From Lepidodermella squamata (Eukaryota; Gastrotricha), in assembly GCA_047495785.1 (NCBI GenBank), contig JBLDXI010000074.1:372001-436000 (forward strand): a stretch of 64,000 nt of DNA. The letters are read 5' to 3'. The notes under the pieces are model-generated. The model was not told where the DNA came from and ran no database searches. It saw only the letters and a program-made list of their open reading frames with translations. The stretch's first letter is position 1. Each line of letters starts with the position of its first letter. Of this stretch, positions 10,710 to 21,602 are shown piece by piece. A program made the position numbers and the translations under genes.

Positions 10710-12294
10710 TCACTTCTTTTTCTTCGGAACGCTGTTAGGGTTTCGGCGTTCCCAGTAGGCCTTAGGGCCAGAACGGCCAGCGCTGTTGAATCCTAGTTGA
10801 GCAGCTCGGCTGGTTGTGTCGCGTAACGTAAATGGCGACTGTCTCGCAGTAAAGTCAATGTCAAGAGCGTCTATACGAGCTCGCGCTTTAGCTGACGCTC
10901 TTTGTTGAGCGCCCGGTTGATAGTCGATCAAAACCGGGTTATGAGCATACTTACCACCCTGCGGAGTAGGAAGAGAGTACTAAAAAGAATCGCATTTAGT
11001 TGAATATATAATACATAGGTATTTTCTATCATACCCTGGTTCCCTTCATCGAGAAGGGGCGTCGGCGTAGTAGGCTATACGACTTAGTGCCCTCAGAATC
11101 CGTTGTAACAGTCACACGTTCCAATGCTTTGTGACCGCAATTCGAACAAAAGCGTCTATCTGTATGTTGAATTCTGAAAGGCGTGAGTTGGCCAATGATA
11201 CTTATAATGATTTCGAAAGAATTTACTTGAAGCATGCAGCGCAGCGCAAAGCGTACGACCGAGCTTCTTTGATCAGCATCTTCATCGGCGAGAGAACGTG
11301 TAATCCAAGTTGAAGAATAACATTTTGAATCGCAAAATCAAAGGTGAGACAAGCTACAGGAAGCGTAACGTTCTCTTCGTCACAAGCACCAGCATGGGAT
11401 TCGATTGTTAGCTTAGCCAAGCCTAATGATTCAGGGGTAATCCAACCTTCCTCGTCGTCGTCATCGTCTTCTTCATCGTAATCATCTTCAGAGCCCTCTT
11501 GGATGCTCGGCGGAATCGATGGAACGTTCAGCTCAGCGCCACTTTCACGATCAAAATCACTGCTGAGAGAATCAGTGCCTTCGCTTTCACTGACCCCTCC
11601 GACAAGCGTATCTAATGAAGTCAAAGTGGAAGATGCTTGCCGAGAACGGGCTCCGCTGTGCTTCGGTTTCGGAACATAAAAACCAGGTAAATCAGCAACG
11701 CCCTGTGCGCTGTCATCTAGCCTCCAGGAGCCCTAAAATAAATGTCAGATCATGGTGATAGATACCCGCTGTTTTTCAAAGTTTACAGGCTGTGTCGGAT
11801 GGGATCTAATTTCCATTTTAGATTCAGCAGAAAGTTGACGAGTCAATGCAATGAGCTTCAAATCAGTAAGGCTCAGCTGGGCTAGATCGCCCGTAGTCCG
11901 AGCGAATTCTTGAACTGAAAGAGAGCTTCGGTATATTCCATGCCTGAATTACTCAATTTGACACTTACCAGCCTTTATATGCTCATCTGCTGGAGTTTTA
12001 GTGTTGATGGTAAATGGCGCTACGCTCAAAAAATCACGCGTGGCTTTGTCTCTGATTTCAGCCAAAACTTCGGGAATAGTTATCAAGTTACCAGAGAACT
12101 CCTGGTCAATAAAAACATAGAACATGTAGCATAAACAAACAATGCTGAAATAATACTGGTTTCAGCATTGTTTGTTTATTGTACATGTTCTCATGTTTTT
12201 ATTGACCAGCATCCGAGCTTACACTCAAGCCAGCTAACTTGAAACTGATTACTAACGATCTATTTATAATGTAAATGAAGTTTGACTTTGGCAT
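10710..12294 (-). CDS. NOB1: NOB1, PIN-domain endonuclease for 18S rRNA 3' end
   Basis: NOB1 cuts 20S/18S-E pre-rRNA at site D in the late 40S particle. Six exons: 12294-12223, 12101-11969, 11914-11787, 11732-11227, 11173-11035 and 10979-10710, giving 1248 nt and 415 residues (human 412). Visible are ITIPEVLAEIRDKATR (PIN), an acidic DEEDDDDDEEGW linker, the zinc ribbon (CAAC and FCSNCG cysteine pairs), YSLPTPQGGKY, and the basic C-terminal tail. Exon 1 is short (24 codons) and assigned by frame, total length and a PIN-like strand. It has Asn where the first catalytic Asp is expected (IINRS instead of hhhDxS). Intron 1 is almost entirely a hairpin. Identity is firm; the first exon is probable. 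Confidence 0.92.
12102..12209. repeat. Near-perfect 108-bp inverted repeat forming NOB1 intron 1
   Basis: Arms 12102-12150 and 12160-12209 are complementary over about 49-50 bp, with two mismatches and one indel, and a 9-nt loop. On the minus strand the hairpin ends exactly at the GACCAG acceptor of NOB1 intron 1 and starts 13 nt after its GTAAGC donor. Origin could be a small palindromic MITE used as an intron, or a mirtron-like RNA. Confidence 0.93.
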
Positions 12295-13161
12295 AGTACT
12301 TGAAACATGGAATAGGGAATAGGGAATAGCAAAATTCACACAATAGTTATTGTTGGGACAGACCTATCAGGTGATAAAGCAACAGGCGGCTTGGCCAGCA
12401 TACTTCCCAGTTTTCAGAATCGCCGCGGATCCAGATTTTGCGCGCCCAAACACGTGGTTTTCTCAAAACTCAGCATTTTCATTTTATTTTTATTTTGCAA
12501 TATATCAAGAAAATTGACGAGTATAAAATCACGCGAAATGCTTTATTCGGCATTAAATAAATAAATGTGAGAACAAATTGAAGATTTTTTGCCATGCGCT
12601 CGATAATGCGCAACGTATGGCATCAGGGTGTCCTATGGTTGCCTTTTTCCTTGCTCCTTTCACCCTGGTTTTCGGTTATTTTTTTGGCTCAGTCTATCGC
12701 CGATCATGATCATCCATGTTGGATGTTGGACAGGTACATTAATTTCGAGTACGTTCATTTCGGTGTCAATTTCAATGATAGATTGCGCTACCTTATTTGT
12801 TCTTCGCCGCCCTCCGCCCTGATGCGAATTGGTTTTTAGTCTTGCCATGTTTGATAATAATAATGAATCCAAATGTAATATGCTTTACGTATTACGTACT
12901 TTTACTATCTATTATTCTGCTCCTTGCTCTTACAAGTTTGAACACTGAATGATGACTGCCAACAGGCATTGTGATGTTTGCTTATTTCTTACTTTGTTTC
13001 TATGTCCAAGTCTCAAATTGATTTAAGTATAACAGCTTGAATCTTGGATTTTATTTTCATGATTAGCGGTGCCCACGTCTTTTGTCTTTGTTGAATTGCT
13101 TATTTAACGCAGCTTTTTGTTTATCGAATTGTATAGTTAGATTGTTTGGGCACGTTTTATC
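12295..13161. promoter_or_regulatory. Divergent region between NOB1 and NOLC1
   Basis: About 870 bp separating two outward-facing ribosome-biogenesis genes. It contains three GGAATAG tandem units near 12309-12328. An 81-codon plus-strand ORF at 12594 has no recognised homology and probably is not a gene. Shared promoter function is inferred from position only. Confidence 0.35.
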
Positions 13162-16100
13162 ATGACTAAAGCAGCAACAAAAGTCGAATTGAAGCGCAAA
13201 GCCGCTAGCAGTTCTGATTCATCCGACGATTCTGATGACGCGAAGCCAGTCACTAACGGGAAGGCTGCGGCTGTGCAAAAGAAGCCACAACCTGTTCAGA
13301 AGAAGGCTGCTGAATCGAGCAGTTCTGATTCTTCTGATGACGAGCCTGCTCCCGTGAAGAAGATCGCTGAAGTCAAGAAAGCTGTTTCCAAAGTTGAACA
13401 GAAGCCTCCAGCGAAGAAAACGAAAGCTGCTGCCAGCAGTAGCTCAGACGATGACAGCGATGCTCCGCCCGCAAAGCCGGCATTGCAACCTAAAAAAGCT
13501 CCCGCCCCCGCTCCTGATAGCTCATCCGACTCATCAGATGAAGAGCCTGCGAAACCTGCTCCGAAAAAAACGCCTGTTGCTAACGCCGCTCAAAAGTCTC
13601 CTGCGCCTCAACAAGCTAAGAAGCCAGTTGCTAAGGAAGATTCTTCCGATGATTCATCTTCAGAAGATGAGAAACCCAAAGCTGTTAAGAAGCCTGCGAC
13701 TCCAGCTCAACAACCCGCGGCTGCTCAAAAGAAAACGCCCGTTGCATCGAAACCGAAGCCTGAGTCTTCAGACTCCGACGACTCTGATGCTGCTCCGGCC
13801 AAGAAGCCGGCTGCCGCTACTCCTGCTGCAAAGGCCCCCGCTCAACCTGCCTCAGCAAAGAAACCAGTCGCCAAGAAGGAAGATAGTTCTGACGATTCAT
13901 CGGAAGATGAAAAACCTGTTGCTAAGAAGCCCGCGACTCCGGCTGCTCAACCAACTGCCGCCGCGAAGAAACCTGTAGCGAAGAAGGCCGAAAGCTCAGA
14001 TGATTCCGACTCATCCGAGGACGAAAAGCCTGCTGCTAAGAAGCCAGTCACCCCTGCTGCTGCAGCTGCAAAGAAACCTGTTACCCCTGCTCAACCGGCT
14101 GCGGCTGCGAAGAAGCCTGCGGCTAAGAAGGCGGAAAGCTCTGACGACTCCGACTCATCTGAAGACGAAAAACCGGCTGCTAAGAAGCCAGCCACCCCTG
14201 CTCAACCAGCAGCTGCTGCTGCGGCGGCGAAGAAACCGGCAGCTAAGAAAGCCGAGAGCTCAGACGACTCATCCGAAGACGAAAAACCGGCTGCTAAGAA
14301 GCCGGCCACTCCTGCTCAACCCGCGGCTGCTACGAAGAAGCCAGCTGCTAAGAAAGCCGATAGCTCTGACGACGATTCGTCTTCGGAAGACGAAAAACCA
14401 GCGGCAAAGAAGGCACCGGCGCCTGCGGCAAAGAAACCCGTCGCTAAGAAGGAGGAGAGTTCTGACGATTCATCTGAGGAAGAACCGGCTGCCAAGAAGC
14501 CGGCCGTTGCTAAGAAGCCCGTTGCGAAAGCCGAGTCATCTGATGAAGATTCATCCGAAGAGGAGGCTAAGCCTGCGAAAAAGGCTGCCCCTGTAGCCAA
14601 GAAATCTCAAGATGACGCCGAAGAGGAAGAGTCTGATGACGATGAGGATAGCGATGCTATTGATATGAAGAAGGCGCGTACTTCGACCCCGGCCAAGAAC
14701 GGTGGAAATGAGGAAGAGGCGAATGGCGAGGACGATGAGGATGGTTTTGTGATTAAGAAGAGCGCTGCTCCCCCGGTTCCGGCTGATAACGGCCGAGGCC
14801 GTGGTCGTGGCGGCTTCGTTGCCCGAGGAGGCGCTCGGGGTGGTCGGGGCGGAGGTGGTTTCCGCGATAATAGCCGACCTGGCGATTGGTTGTGCAAGTA
14901 AGCTATATCAAAGCGTATATTATCAAACTGCGACTAATTTCATTTTCTTTTTAGATCTTGCAATAATTGCAACTTCGCTAGCCGAAGTGAATGTTTCAAG
15001 TGCAACGAAGGCAAAGCTGCCGATGCTGAGGTCTTCCAGGGTGGCCAAAGCAACGGTGGTAGCTACGGCGGCGGTAGTTTCGGCGGTGGTCGCGGTGGCG
15101 GCCAAGCTGGTTTCCGGGACACTAGCCGGCCTGGTGACTGGCTTTGCAAGTAATTTATTCCTATAATTACGAGATTTATGGTATAAATTTTAATTTATAT
15201 ATAGGTCATGCAAGGGTTGCAACTTTGCGAGCCGCTCTGATTGCTTCAGGTGCAGTGAAGCGAGGGCCGCTGATGCCGAGGTCTACCAGGGAGACCAAAG
15301 CGGTGGTTTTGGCGGTGGCCGCGGCGGCGGTCGAGGCCGTGGTGATTTCGGTAGCAGCCGCGGTCGTGGTGGCGGCGGTGGTTTCCGTGAAAATAGCCGC
15401 CCTGGTGACTGGCTCTGCGGGTGAGAATTTTTTATCCTTGACTTAGTTTTTTCATATGGAATGCGCCATTTGGAAATTTGGCTCGTGTAAGTTGGATAAA
15501 AGCAATAGTCCATTCGGGTCAGTACTAGCGGAACGTGTAAAAGTCTCCAAGGAAATTTAAAAATTTGTATACTTGAACATGTTGGTACTTACCTACTTTG
15601 AGAAATTGGAGTTCTCTAAATATTCATCTTATTTTCTTCATTTTTCAATTTTATAGCTCTTGCCAAGGTTGCAATTTTGCTTCTCGCACCGACTGTTTCC
15701 GTTGTTCTGGCGCCAAAGGTGCCGATGTCCAAGTCTTCGATGGCGGTAACGATGCCGGCTATGGCAATAGTGGTGGTTACCAAAGCCGCGGCGCTCCTCG
15801 TGGCCGCGGTGGTCTTGGCTCCCGTGGTGGCCGAGGCGGACCCGGCCGCGGTGCCGGTGGTTGGGTGTCCGGAGGCGTGCAAGGCGGTACCGGAGTCCAC
15901 AAGTCGTTCAACGACGAGAGCAATGGCGACGATAGCCAAAATAACTCGATGGACACATCCGGCGAAAACGGCAACGGCACCAAGCGTAAATCTGAACCAT
16001 TCCGACGCGTCATAGAAGAGGACCAGGACCAGAAGTTGGTTGCGAAAATGGCCGAACATAAGGCGACGGCGTGGGACCCGTGGGCCGAGAAAGCGAAGCG

Positions 16101-16281
16101 TGATATGGGCCACTTACACGGCAAGGACTTCCGCCACGAGAAGACGAAGAAAAAGCGAGGTAGTTATTTAGGCGGTGAAATCGACACTAGTGACCGCGCT
16201 ATTAAATACACAGATTCTGACTTCGACGATAGCGGTGTTGGTCACAACGCGTCGGTGGCGGTCGAAGACGGCGACGAGTGA
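13162..16281 (+). CDS. NOLC1: Nopp140/NOLC1-like nucleolar phosphoprotein with three RanBP2-type zinc fingers
   Basis: Nopp140 is the nucleolar/Cajal-body chaperone of box C/D and H/ACA snoRNPs. Four exons: 13162-14897, 14955-15149, 15205-15420 and 15657-16281, giving 2772 nt and 923 residues. Residues 10-510 are about a dozen acidic Ser clusters (SSDDSSEDE) alternating with Lys/Pro/Ala blocks, the CK2-substrate pattern of Nopp140. A Gly/Arg-rich segment follows (about 545-570). Three RanBP2-type fingers (DWLC..C..CNFASR..C..C) begin near 574, 640 and 713, separated by RGG linkers. The SRP40 C-terminal domain starts near 828 (PFRRV, then FRHEKTKKKRGSY). Each finger is split by an intron at the same place and phase. 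No N-terminal LisH motif is seen. The combination of the Nopp140 tail with these fingers is unusual. Confidence 0.9.
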
Positions 16282-16948
16282 AACCGAACGAATAATTGCG
16301 GATATGATTATTATTTACCGGATATTCCACGAGATAATTCAAGCTTGCGTCCATTTAATCTCTAGCTTTCTCTTTTCTTGTCGCCTTCTTGTATCTTGAT
16401 CAAAAAAGCTGCTGTTGCTGATTTACACAGACAAAAAATTTACAAAAACATTCTGCTGCTGGTGAGTTGTTGTTGATGGTGATGGGTGATGATGAGGCGG
16501 TGCTAGTGAGAGGTGATGCTGATATTTAGTCGAATTTGTTGCGATTTCTTCTTATAAAATTTGAAAACACTAGAAAATTTGTCCGGGTCTTTGATATATC
16601 GTGCCCAATAAAAACCAAATGTTTCACCTGTGTTTGTCTATTAACATTTCCTAGTAACACTGAAGATAACAGCTATATTTCCTGATAGCTCAGCGCTCAG
16701 TTCTACTCAGTTTCAAGAAAATAATGCCACCTCAAAGATTAAAATTTGCCCAACATTCAAAGCCATTTACTCTGAAACATGCCCGGCTTTCAAAATTCGT
16801 AGCGGTTGAAATTTATAGGAATTTTAATTATTGATAAGGATTTGTATGAAAAGAATGAATTGAGCCTGAGAATATCAATCTCTCAAATAACTTTAATAAT
16901 CCCCAATATTACTAAAATTTTCCCTATCATTTTAGAATTTTATGAAAA
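16282..16948. other. Spacer between NOLC1 and NUBP2
   Basis: Contains a TGATG/GTGATG-rich stretch at about 16460-16520 and otherwise AT-rich DNA. A T-rich acceptor ATCATTTTAG ends at 16935, shortly before the NUBP2 start. It likely includes the NOLC1 3' UTR. Confidence 0.4.
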
Positions 16949-17743
16949 ATGAAAATGAAAGTTGATCGACGTCATGTTTTGATGGTTTTATCCGGAAAAG
17001 GCGGAGTCGGTAAAAGCTCCGTAACCGCCCAACTCGCGATGGGCCTGGTCGGACGCGGCTACAAAGTCGGCGTTTTGGACGCTGATTTATGCGGACCTTC
17101 AATCCCGAAACTTCTGAATTGCGATGACGGTTCAGTGTATCAATCAGACGACGGCTGGGTGCCGGTTTTCCCGTTGAAAAACGACTCCCTCGCTGTTATG
17201 TCCATCGGATTTTTACTGAAAAGCGAAGCAGACCCGGTAATTTGGCGAGGACCGAAGAAAAATTCGATGATTAAGCAATTCGTTCAAGATGTCTGCTGGG
17301 GCGATATCGATTTTTTGTTGATTGACACGCCACCAGGAACGTCGGATGAGCATTTAGCTGTTGTTGAAAGCACTCGAAGTTTGAACCCGGATGGGGCTGT
17401 TTTAGTTACCACCCCACAACGAGTTGCAGCCAATGACGTTCGTCGTGAAATCACATTTTGTCGGAAAACGAATTTGCCCATGATAGGATTGATTGAAAAT
17501 ATGTCTGGGCTGATATGCCCTAATTGCCAAAATTGCGCCAATGTTTTTTCGACCGGAGGGGGCGAAGCTCTGGCCAAGGAGACAAATGTACCGTTTTTAG
17601 GCCGCCTGCCCCTTGACCCGGATTTTGCCCTTGCTTGCGAAGACGGTCGCTTGCTTAACGCGTTTTCTAGTCTTTCGATCAGCGAACGTTGGAACCCGAT
17701 TCTTGACTCGATTTTGAGCAAGGCTCTATCATCAGACGAATAA
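16949..17743 (+). CDS. NUBP2: NUBP2 cytosolic Fe-S cluster assembly ATPase
   Basis: P-loop scaffold of the CIA pathway that works with NUBP1 to build 4Fe-4S clusters for cytosolic and nuclear proteins. Intronless, 264 residues (human 271). Visible are the deviant Walker A GKGGVGKSS (16-24), DADLCGPS, the IDTPPGTSDEH switch, and the C-terminal cysteine motif CPNCQNC near 189-195 that bridges the cluster. It lacks the N-terminal four-Cys ferredoxin-like motif of NUBP1, so NUBP2 is the right call. An upstream in-frame ATG a few codons earlier is possible. The next gene starts 67 bp after the stop. Confidence 0.94.
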   Translation: MKMKVDRRHVLMVLSGKGGVGKSSVTAQLAMGLVGRGYKVGVLDADLCGPSIPKLLNCDDGSVYQSDDGWVPVFPLKNDSLAVMSIGFLLKSEADPVIWRGPKKNSMIKQFVQDVCWGDIDFLLIDTPPGTSDEHLAVVESTRSLNPDGAVLVTTPQRVAANDVRREITFCRKTNLPMIGLIENMSGLICPNCQNCANVFSTGGGEALAKETNVPFLGRLPLDPDFALACEDGRLLNAFSSLSISERWNPILDSILSKALSSDE

Positions 17744-17810
17744 TTATTTATTAATACATCAGATTTCAATCTCGCTTTGTTTTTAGATTTTTTAGCGAAT
17801 TTGATAAATC

Positions 17811-18259
17811 ATGTCCTGGTGGCGCGCCGCTGGTCTCAGCTACGTTTCCTTCAGCAAAATTTGCGCGAGTGCTGTTCGGCATAGTTTGAAGGCCGACTTG
17901 CGTGAGGCGGCAATGAAACGCGACAAGCCTCAGATTCGCATTACTCGCTGGAAGGATGGAAAGCCCGAAAGCAGTTAGTTATCATTTTCTCATTTTTTTA
18001 AATTGTTTTGTTTCGATTTTATTCATTGTTGTAATCAAATTTATTTCAGAGGAAGACTCTAAATGTAAGGAAAAAATTCACCCTAAATTTGAAAGAAATG
18101 ATTGATTGAAAATTAACAATTGCTCGATTTCTGCGTGAAATATTCTCGAATTTCCTTCAGAATGGTACCCATGTGTGAAATAACATTCATTTTCGGCAAT
18201 AAAATCACATTTCTAACGCATTTTTGTTTTATTTTTCAGAGAAAGCTGAATCCTCGTAA
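17811..18259 (+). CDS. ATP5F1E: Mitochondrial ATP synthase epsilon subunit
   Basis: Small subunit of the F1 central stalk. Exon 1 is 17811-17973 (MSWWRAAGLSYVSFSKICA..., matching the family start W+AGLSYI+YS+ICA). The last exon is 18240-18259, giving 60 residues ending KKAESS. An alternative terminal exon begins at 18050; splicing to it gives KEDSK, then a stop made at its junction (AAA T|AG) or a read-through tail. Both acceptors are TTTTCAG type. The start lies only 67 bp downstream of NUBP2 with a GTTTTTAG acceptor in between, strong positional evidence for a trans-spliced downstream operon gene. The family call is firm; the choice of last exon is open. Confidence 0.88.
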
Positions 18260-18539
18260 ACACCGTTGTTTTGATGACTGACGCTTCTTGACCACACAAT
18301 GATATGAAACCTGCAGGAAATCCGATGATTTTTGACGAAAAATATAAAATATAGGCTCTCGCTCTGAATGAAAAATAAAGAAATTATGTTTTCACTGCCC
18401 GAGTAGCTGGACATGTAGTCTTATAGTCCGCCGCAGCCAAACCCCGTTCGACGACTTCTTCTATCTCGCGCTCTTGTGTGATTAAAATAAAATAATTTGG
18501 AGGAAACAAAAATTACGTTGGACTTTCTTCATTTTTAGG

Positions 18540-19420
18540 ATGACATTTTTCTATTTTCTAAATTGTCTCGCCTTGTCAATTGTTCCGCATGTGATTGTTT
18601 ATAAAACAACCGTTCTGTAAGTTTATTTTTGACAATTTTACTCGTTTTTTCTAAATTTGTGTATTATCTTAGCGCGGAATATGACACCCTGTATAAATCT
18701 GCTATTTCTGCGATGGCTTATGTCGCGACACAAACGGTGAAATTGCTGATAGAAGCAACATTTTTCCCCGCTTCAGACTTGCCGCCCACCGCCATTGACT
18801 ATGCCGGTGAATTACTATCAGCCTCTACTATGTTCGCTGACTTAGTAGGCCTGCATGTGGCGATAACTCAAACGCCAGGCCGAGGCACTGTTCGCTGGCT
18901 AACCGCTGGTCTCGGCTGGTCAGCAGCGCATCTCGCCTGTACGAAATCTTTCGCGCTATGGCAAGCGCGTGGGTTGGAATTCGACTGGCGATTCCTGAAC
19001 CTTGCTGTTCAAGCTAATGCTGAATTCGTAAGTCTCTTCAATATTATCCTGATATTTAATTTTCAACAATTTTTGTAGCTTGCCTTTATCTCATTGGCTG
19101 CTCTGCTGTGGCTGAGAACTCGCCAGCCGAAAATGCCAGCTGTTTCATTCTTGCTCATTCTTTCACTCTTTAAGCAATTTGCGATCAAGTAAGATTGAAA
19201 ATTCGGAAAAAATGAATTCCTCATGCAATTTTGGATTTTTAGATTGATCATTCACGCGTTTTTCAAAGAGGCGACAGGCCTTTTCCTTCTTGCCGAGATT
19301 ATCTGGTCTCTTGTATTTTCGATTCTGACTATGCGTGTCTATATTCTGCAAAATCAACAAGCAGCCGTAGCAGCTGGTTTCCCAGGCGGCTATGCTGATG
19401 GTTTCGACGGCCGGTCGTAA
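18540..19420 (+). CDS. TMEM147: TMEM147, multi-pass ER translocon (BOS complex) subunit
   Basis: TMEM147 joins NOMO and nicalin in the BOS complex next to Sec61, helping multipass protein insertion. Four exons: 18540-18616, 18673-19027, 19079-19188 and 19243-19420, giving 720 nt and 239 residues (human 224). Family marks are the MTFFYFLNCLALS start, KLLIEATFFP, GLGWSAAHL, ARGLEFDWRFL and several hydrophobic helices. A CATTTTTAG acceptor ends at 18538, so the ATG comes one base later. A 5' UTR of a single base is typical of trans-spliced genes. Confidence 0.92.
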
Positions 19421-19720
19421 AACGAAAAGCATGATAGTATATCGAAAAATTCCATAATAGTAATAATTATAGGGTGAACTACCGTCAAAATATTATGTTG
19501 AATGTGTTTGTTAAAAGCGAGAAATACCTGTTGATTTAAAGAAAACAATGATAGTCGTGAGTCAAAAAAAAAGAATTTTTTATTTCATCATTTCCCGTTT
19601 GCGGCAATAATACTAATTTGTGTTCGATGCGCTCGGAATTTAATTCAATGAAATATAGTTATCGTTTGTCTAATTTGGACTCAATTTTTTGTTAGAAATT
19701 TTTTACTATTAAACACCAAA

Positions 19721-21305
19721 ATGCCACGCGAAATTATTATGCTCCAACTGGGCCAGTGCGGCAATCAAAGTAAGTCAAACAACCCTCCTTAATTATTCTT
19801 GATTTCATGTTTTATTTTATAGTCGGGATGGAATTTTGGAAGCAGTTATGCGCCGAACACGGAATCAGCCCTGAAGGCCGGATTAAGGACCTATCGCTTG
19901 ATGCGAACAAACCAGGCGGGTTAGATTACGTCGACGATCGAAAAGACGTGTTTTTCTACCAGGCCGATGACGAGCATTACATCCCGCGATCCGTGTTGAT
20001 GGACCTCGAGCCTCGTGTCATCAATTCAATCATGAACTCAGAATACTCTCGGCTTTACAATTTGGAAAACGTTTTCGTGTCAAAATCAGGCGGCGGTGCG
20101 GGTAATAACTGGGCGGTTGGTTACGAATACGGGCAAAAATTGGAGGAAAAAGTGTTTGATATCATTGAACGCGAGGCTGAAAATTCAGACAGTCTCGAGG
20201 CTTTCGTCCTCGCCCACTCAATCGCCGGTGGTACCGGGTCTGGTATGGGCTCGTATATTCTCGAGGCCCTGAATGATCGTTTTCCGAAAAAATTAGTCCA
20301 GACCTACTCAGTCTTCCCATTGCAAGAGGAAACCGTTTCTGACGTAGTAGTCCAGCCTTACAATTCGTTGTTAACCCTGAAACGACTGACTTTGAACGCG
20401 GATTCTGTTGTGGTATTAGATAACACTGCATTGCATCGAATTGCTGTTGAGAGATTGCGACTTGATAACCCGTCTTTTTCGCATATTAATCGACTCGTCT
20501 CAACCGTAATGGCGACCAGCACTGCCACGTTACGCTACCCGAGTTACATGCATAATGACCTGGTCGGAATAATTGCGTCCCTCGTACCTATGCCTCGTTT
20601 ACACTTCTTGATGACCGGTTATACCCCACTGACGACGGACGCCTCTATTGATACAGTAAGGAAGACATCTGTCATGGACGTAATGCGCCGTCTCCTACAG
20701 CCGCAGAATATGATGGTATCGACACCGGTCGACCGACAAAACCAACAGCACTGCTACATCTCGATTTTGAACATCATCCAAGGCGATGCTGACCCGTCTG
20801 AGGTCTATCGTAGTCTTCAGCGCATTAAAGAGCGTAAACTTGCGCAATTTATCCAGTGGAGCCCGGCTGGTATCCAGGTCGCCTTGAGCCGGAAGTCGCC
20901 CTACGTCCAGAGCGAACACAAAGTTTCGGGTCTCATGGTCGCTAACCACACTTCAATCTCAGTGGTGAGTAAAAAAGCGGTTTCACTATTGTGATAATTT
21001 TGAAAATTGAACAAAAAATGGAAATTATGAAACTGATTTATTTTCAGCTTTTTGAGCGGTGCTTGAAGCAGTATGACCGTCTGCGTAGCCGCGAGGCTTT
21101 CTTGGACCAGTTCAAGAAGCAGAGACTGTTCAACGACTCCCTGCTAGAATTCGACGATTCTCGCGAGGTTGTGCATCAGCTCATTCAGGAGTACCAAGCC
21201 GCCGCGCGTCCCGATTACCTCACCTACGGCCTGGACAAACCAACGGGCCCTGTCCCCTCAGCGTTTTCAACTGCAGTCAAAGAGCCAATTGCCGCCTTTC
21301 ATTAA
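19721..21305 (+). CDS. TUBG1: Gamma-tubulin
   Basis: Microtubule-nucleating tubulin of the gamma-tubulin ring complex. Three exons: 19721-19769, 19823-20964 and 21048-21305, giving 482 residues (human 451; the extra length is mainly C-terminal). Visible are [18 protein letters not shown], the gamma-specific [29 protein letters not shown] (GTP binding), VVQPYNS and the C-terminal REAFL and RPDY segments. The family call is unambiguous. A TTTGTTAG acceptor ends at 19695, 26 nt before the ATG. Confidence 0.97.
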
Positions 21306-21602
21306 CCAGACTAGCGCTATCTTTCATTTTTCGACCATTGATCTGATCATGCATGATGCTTTCTCTTTATTATACGGTGATTTTATTATTACAACGAGCA
21401 CAGTTTATGTTCGAGTTGTCATTGGTTTTCACCACGACAGCTTTTTACACACGCAGTCTCACATTCTGGTCTTATTATTCGCATTTTTTGAGAAATAAAA
21501 CAAGACGACTTTTCCTAATTGGGCTCTCATTTGAAACAATCAATGCAGAACTCGATCTCATTTTGATGCTCTTATCTTTTAGTTTTTATACTTGAAATTT
21601 AA

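Noticed and set aside
12594-12839. 81-codon ORF between NOB1 and NOLC1
   Set aside because: No homology, and its first part is a chance hydrophobic stretch in a divergent promoter region.
13394-14897. Long alternative-frame ORFs inside NOLC1, on both strands
   Set aside because: They are Arg/Leu or Ser/Ala low-complexity shadows of the repetitive Ser/Lys/Pro coding sequence.
15616-16124. Minus-strand ORFs of 115-165 codons opposite the last NOLC1 exon
   Set aside because: They lie opposite the GC-rich Gly/Arg and SRP40 coding region and show no motif of their own.
20162-20431. Minus-strand ORF inside gamma-tubulin
   Set aside because: Shadow of the conserved plus-strand coding sequence.
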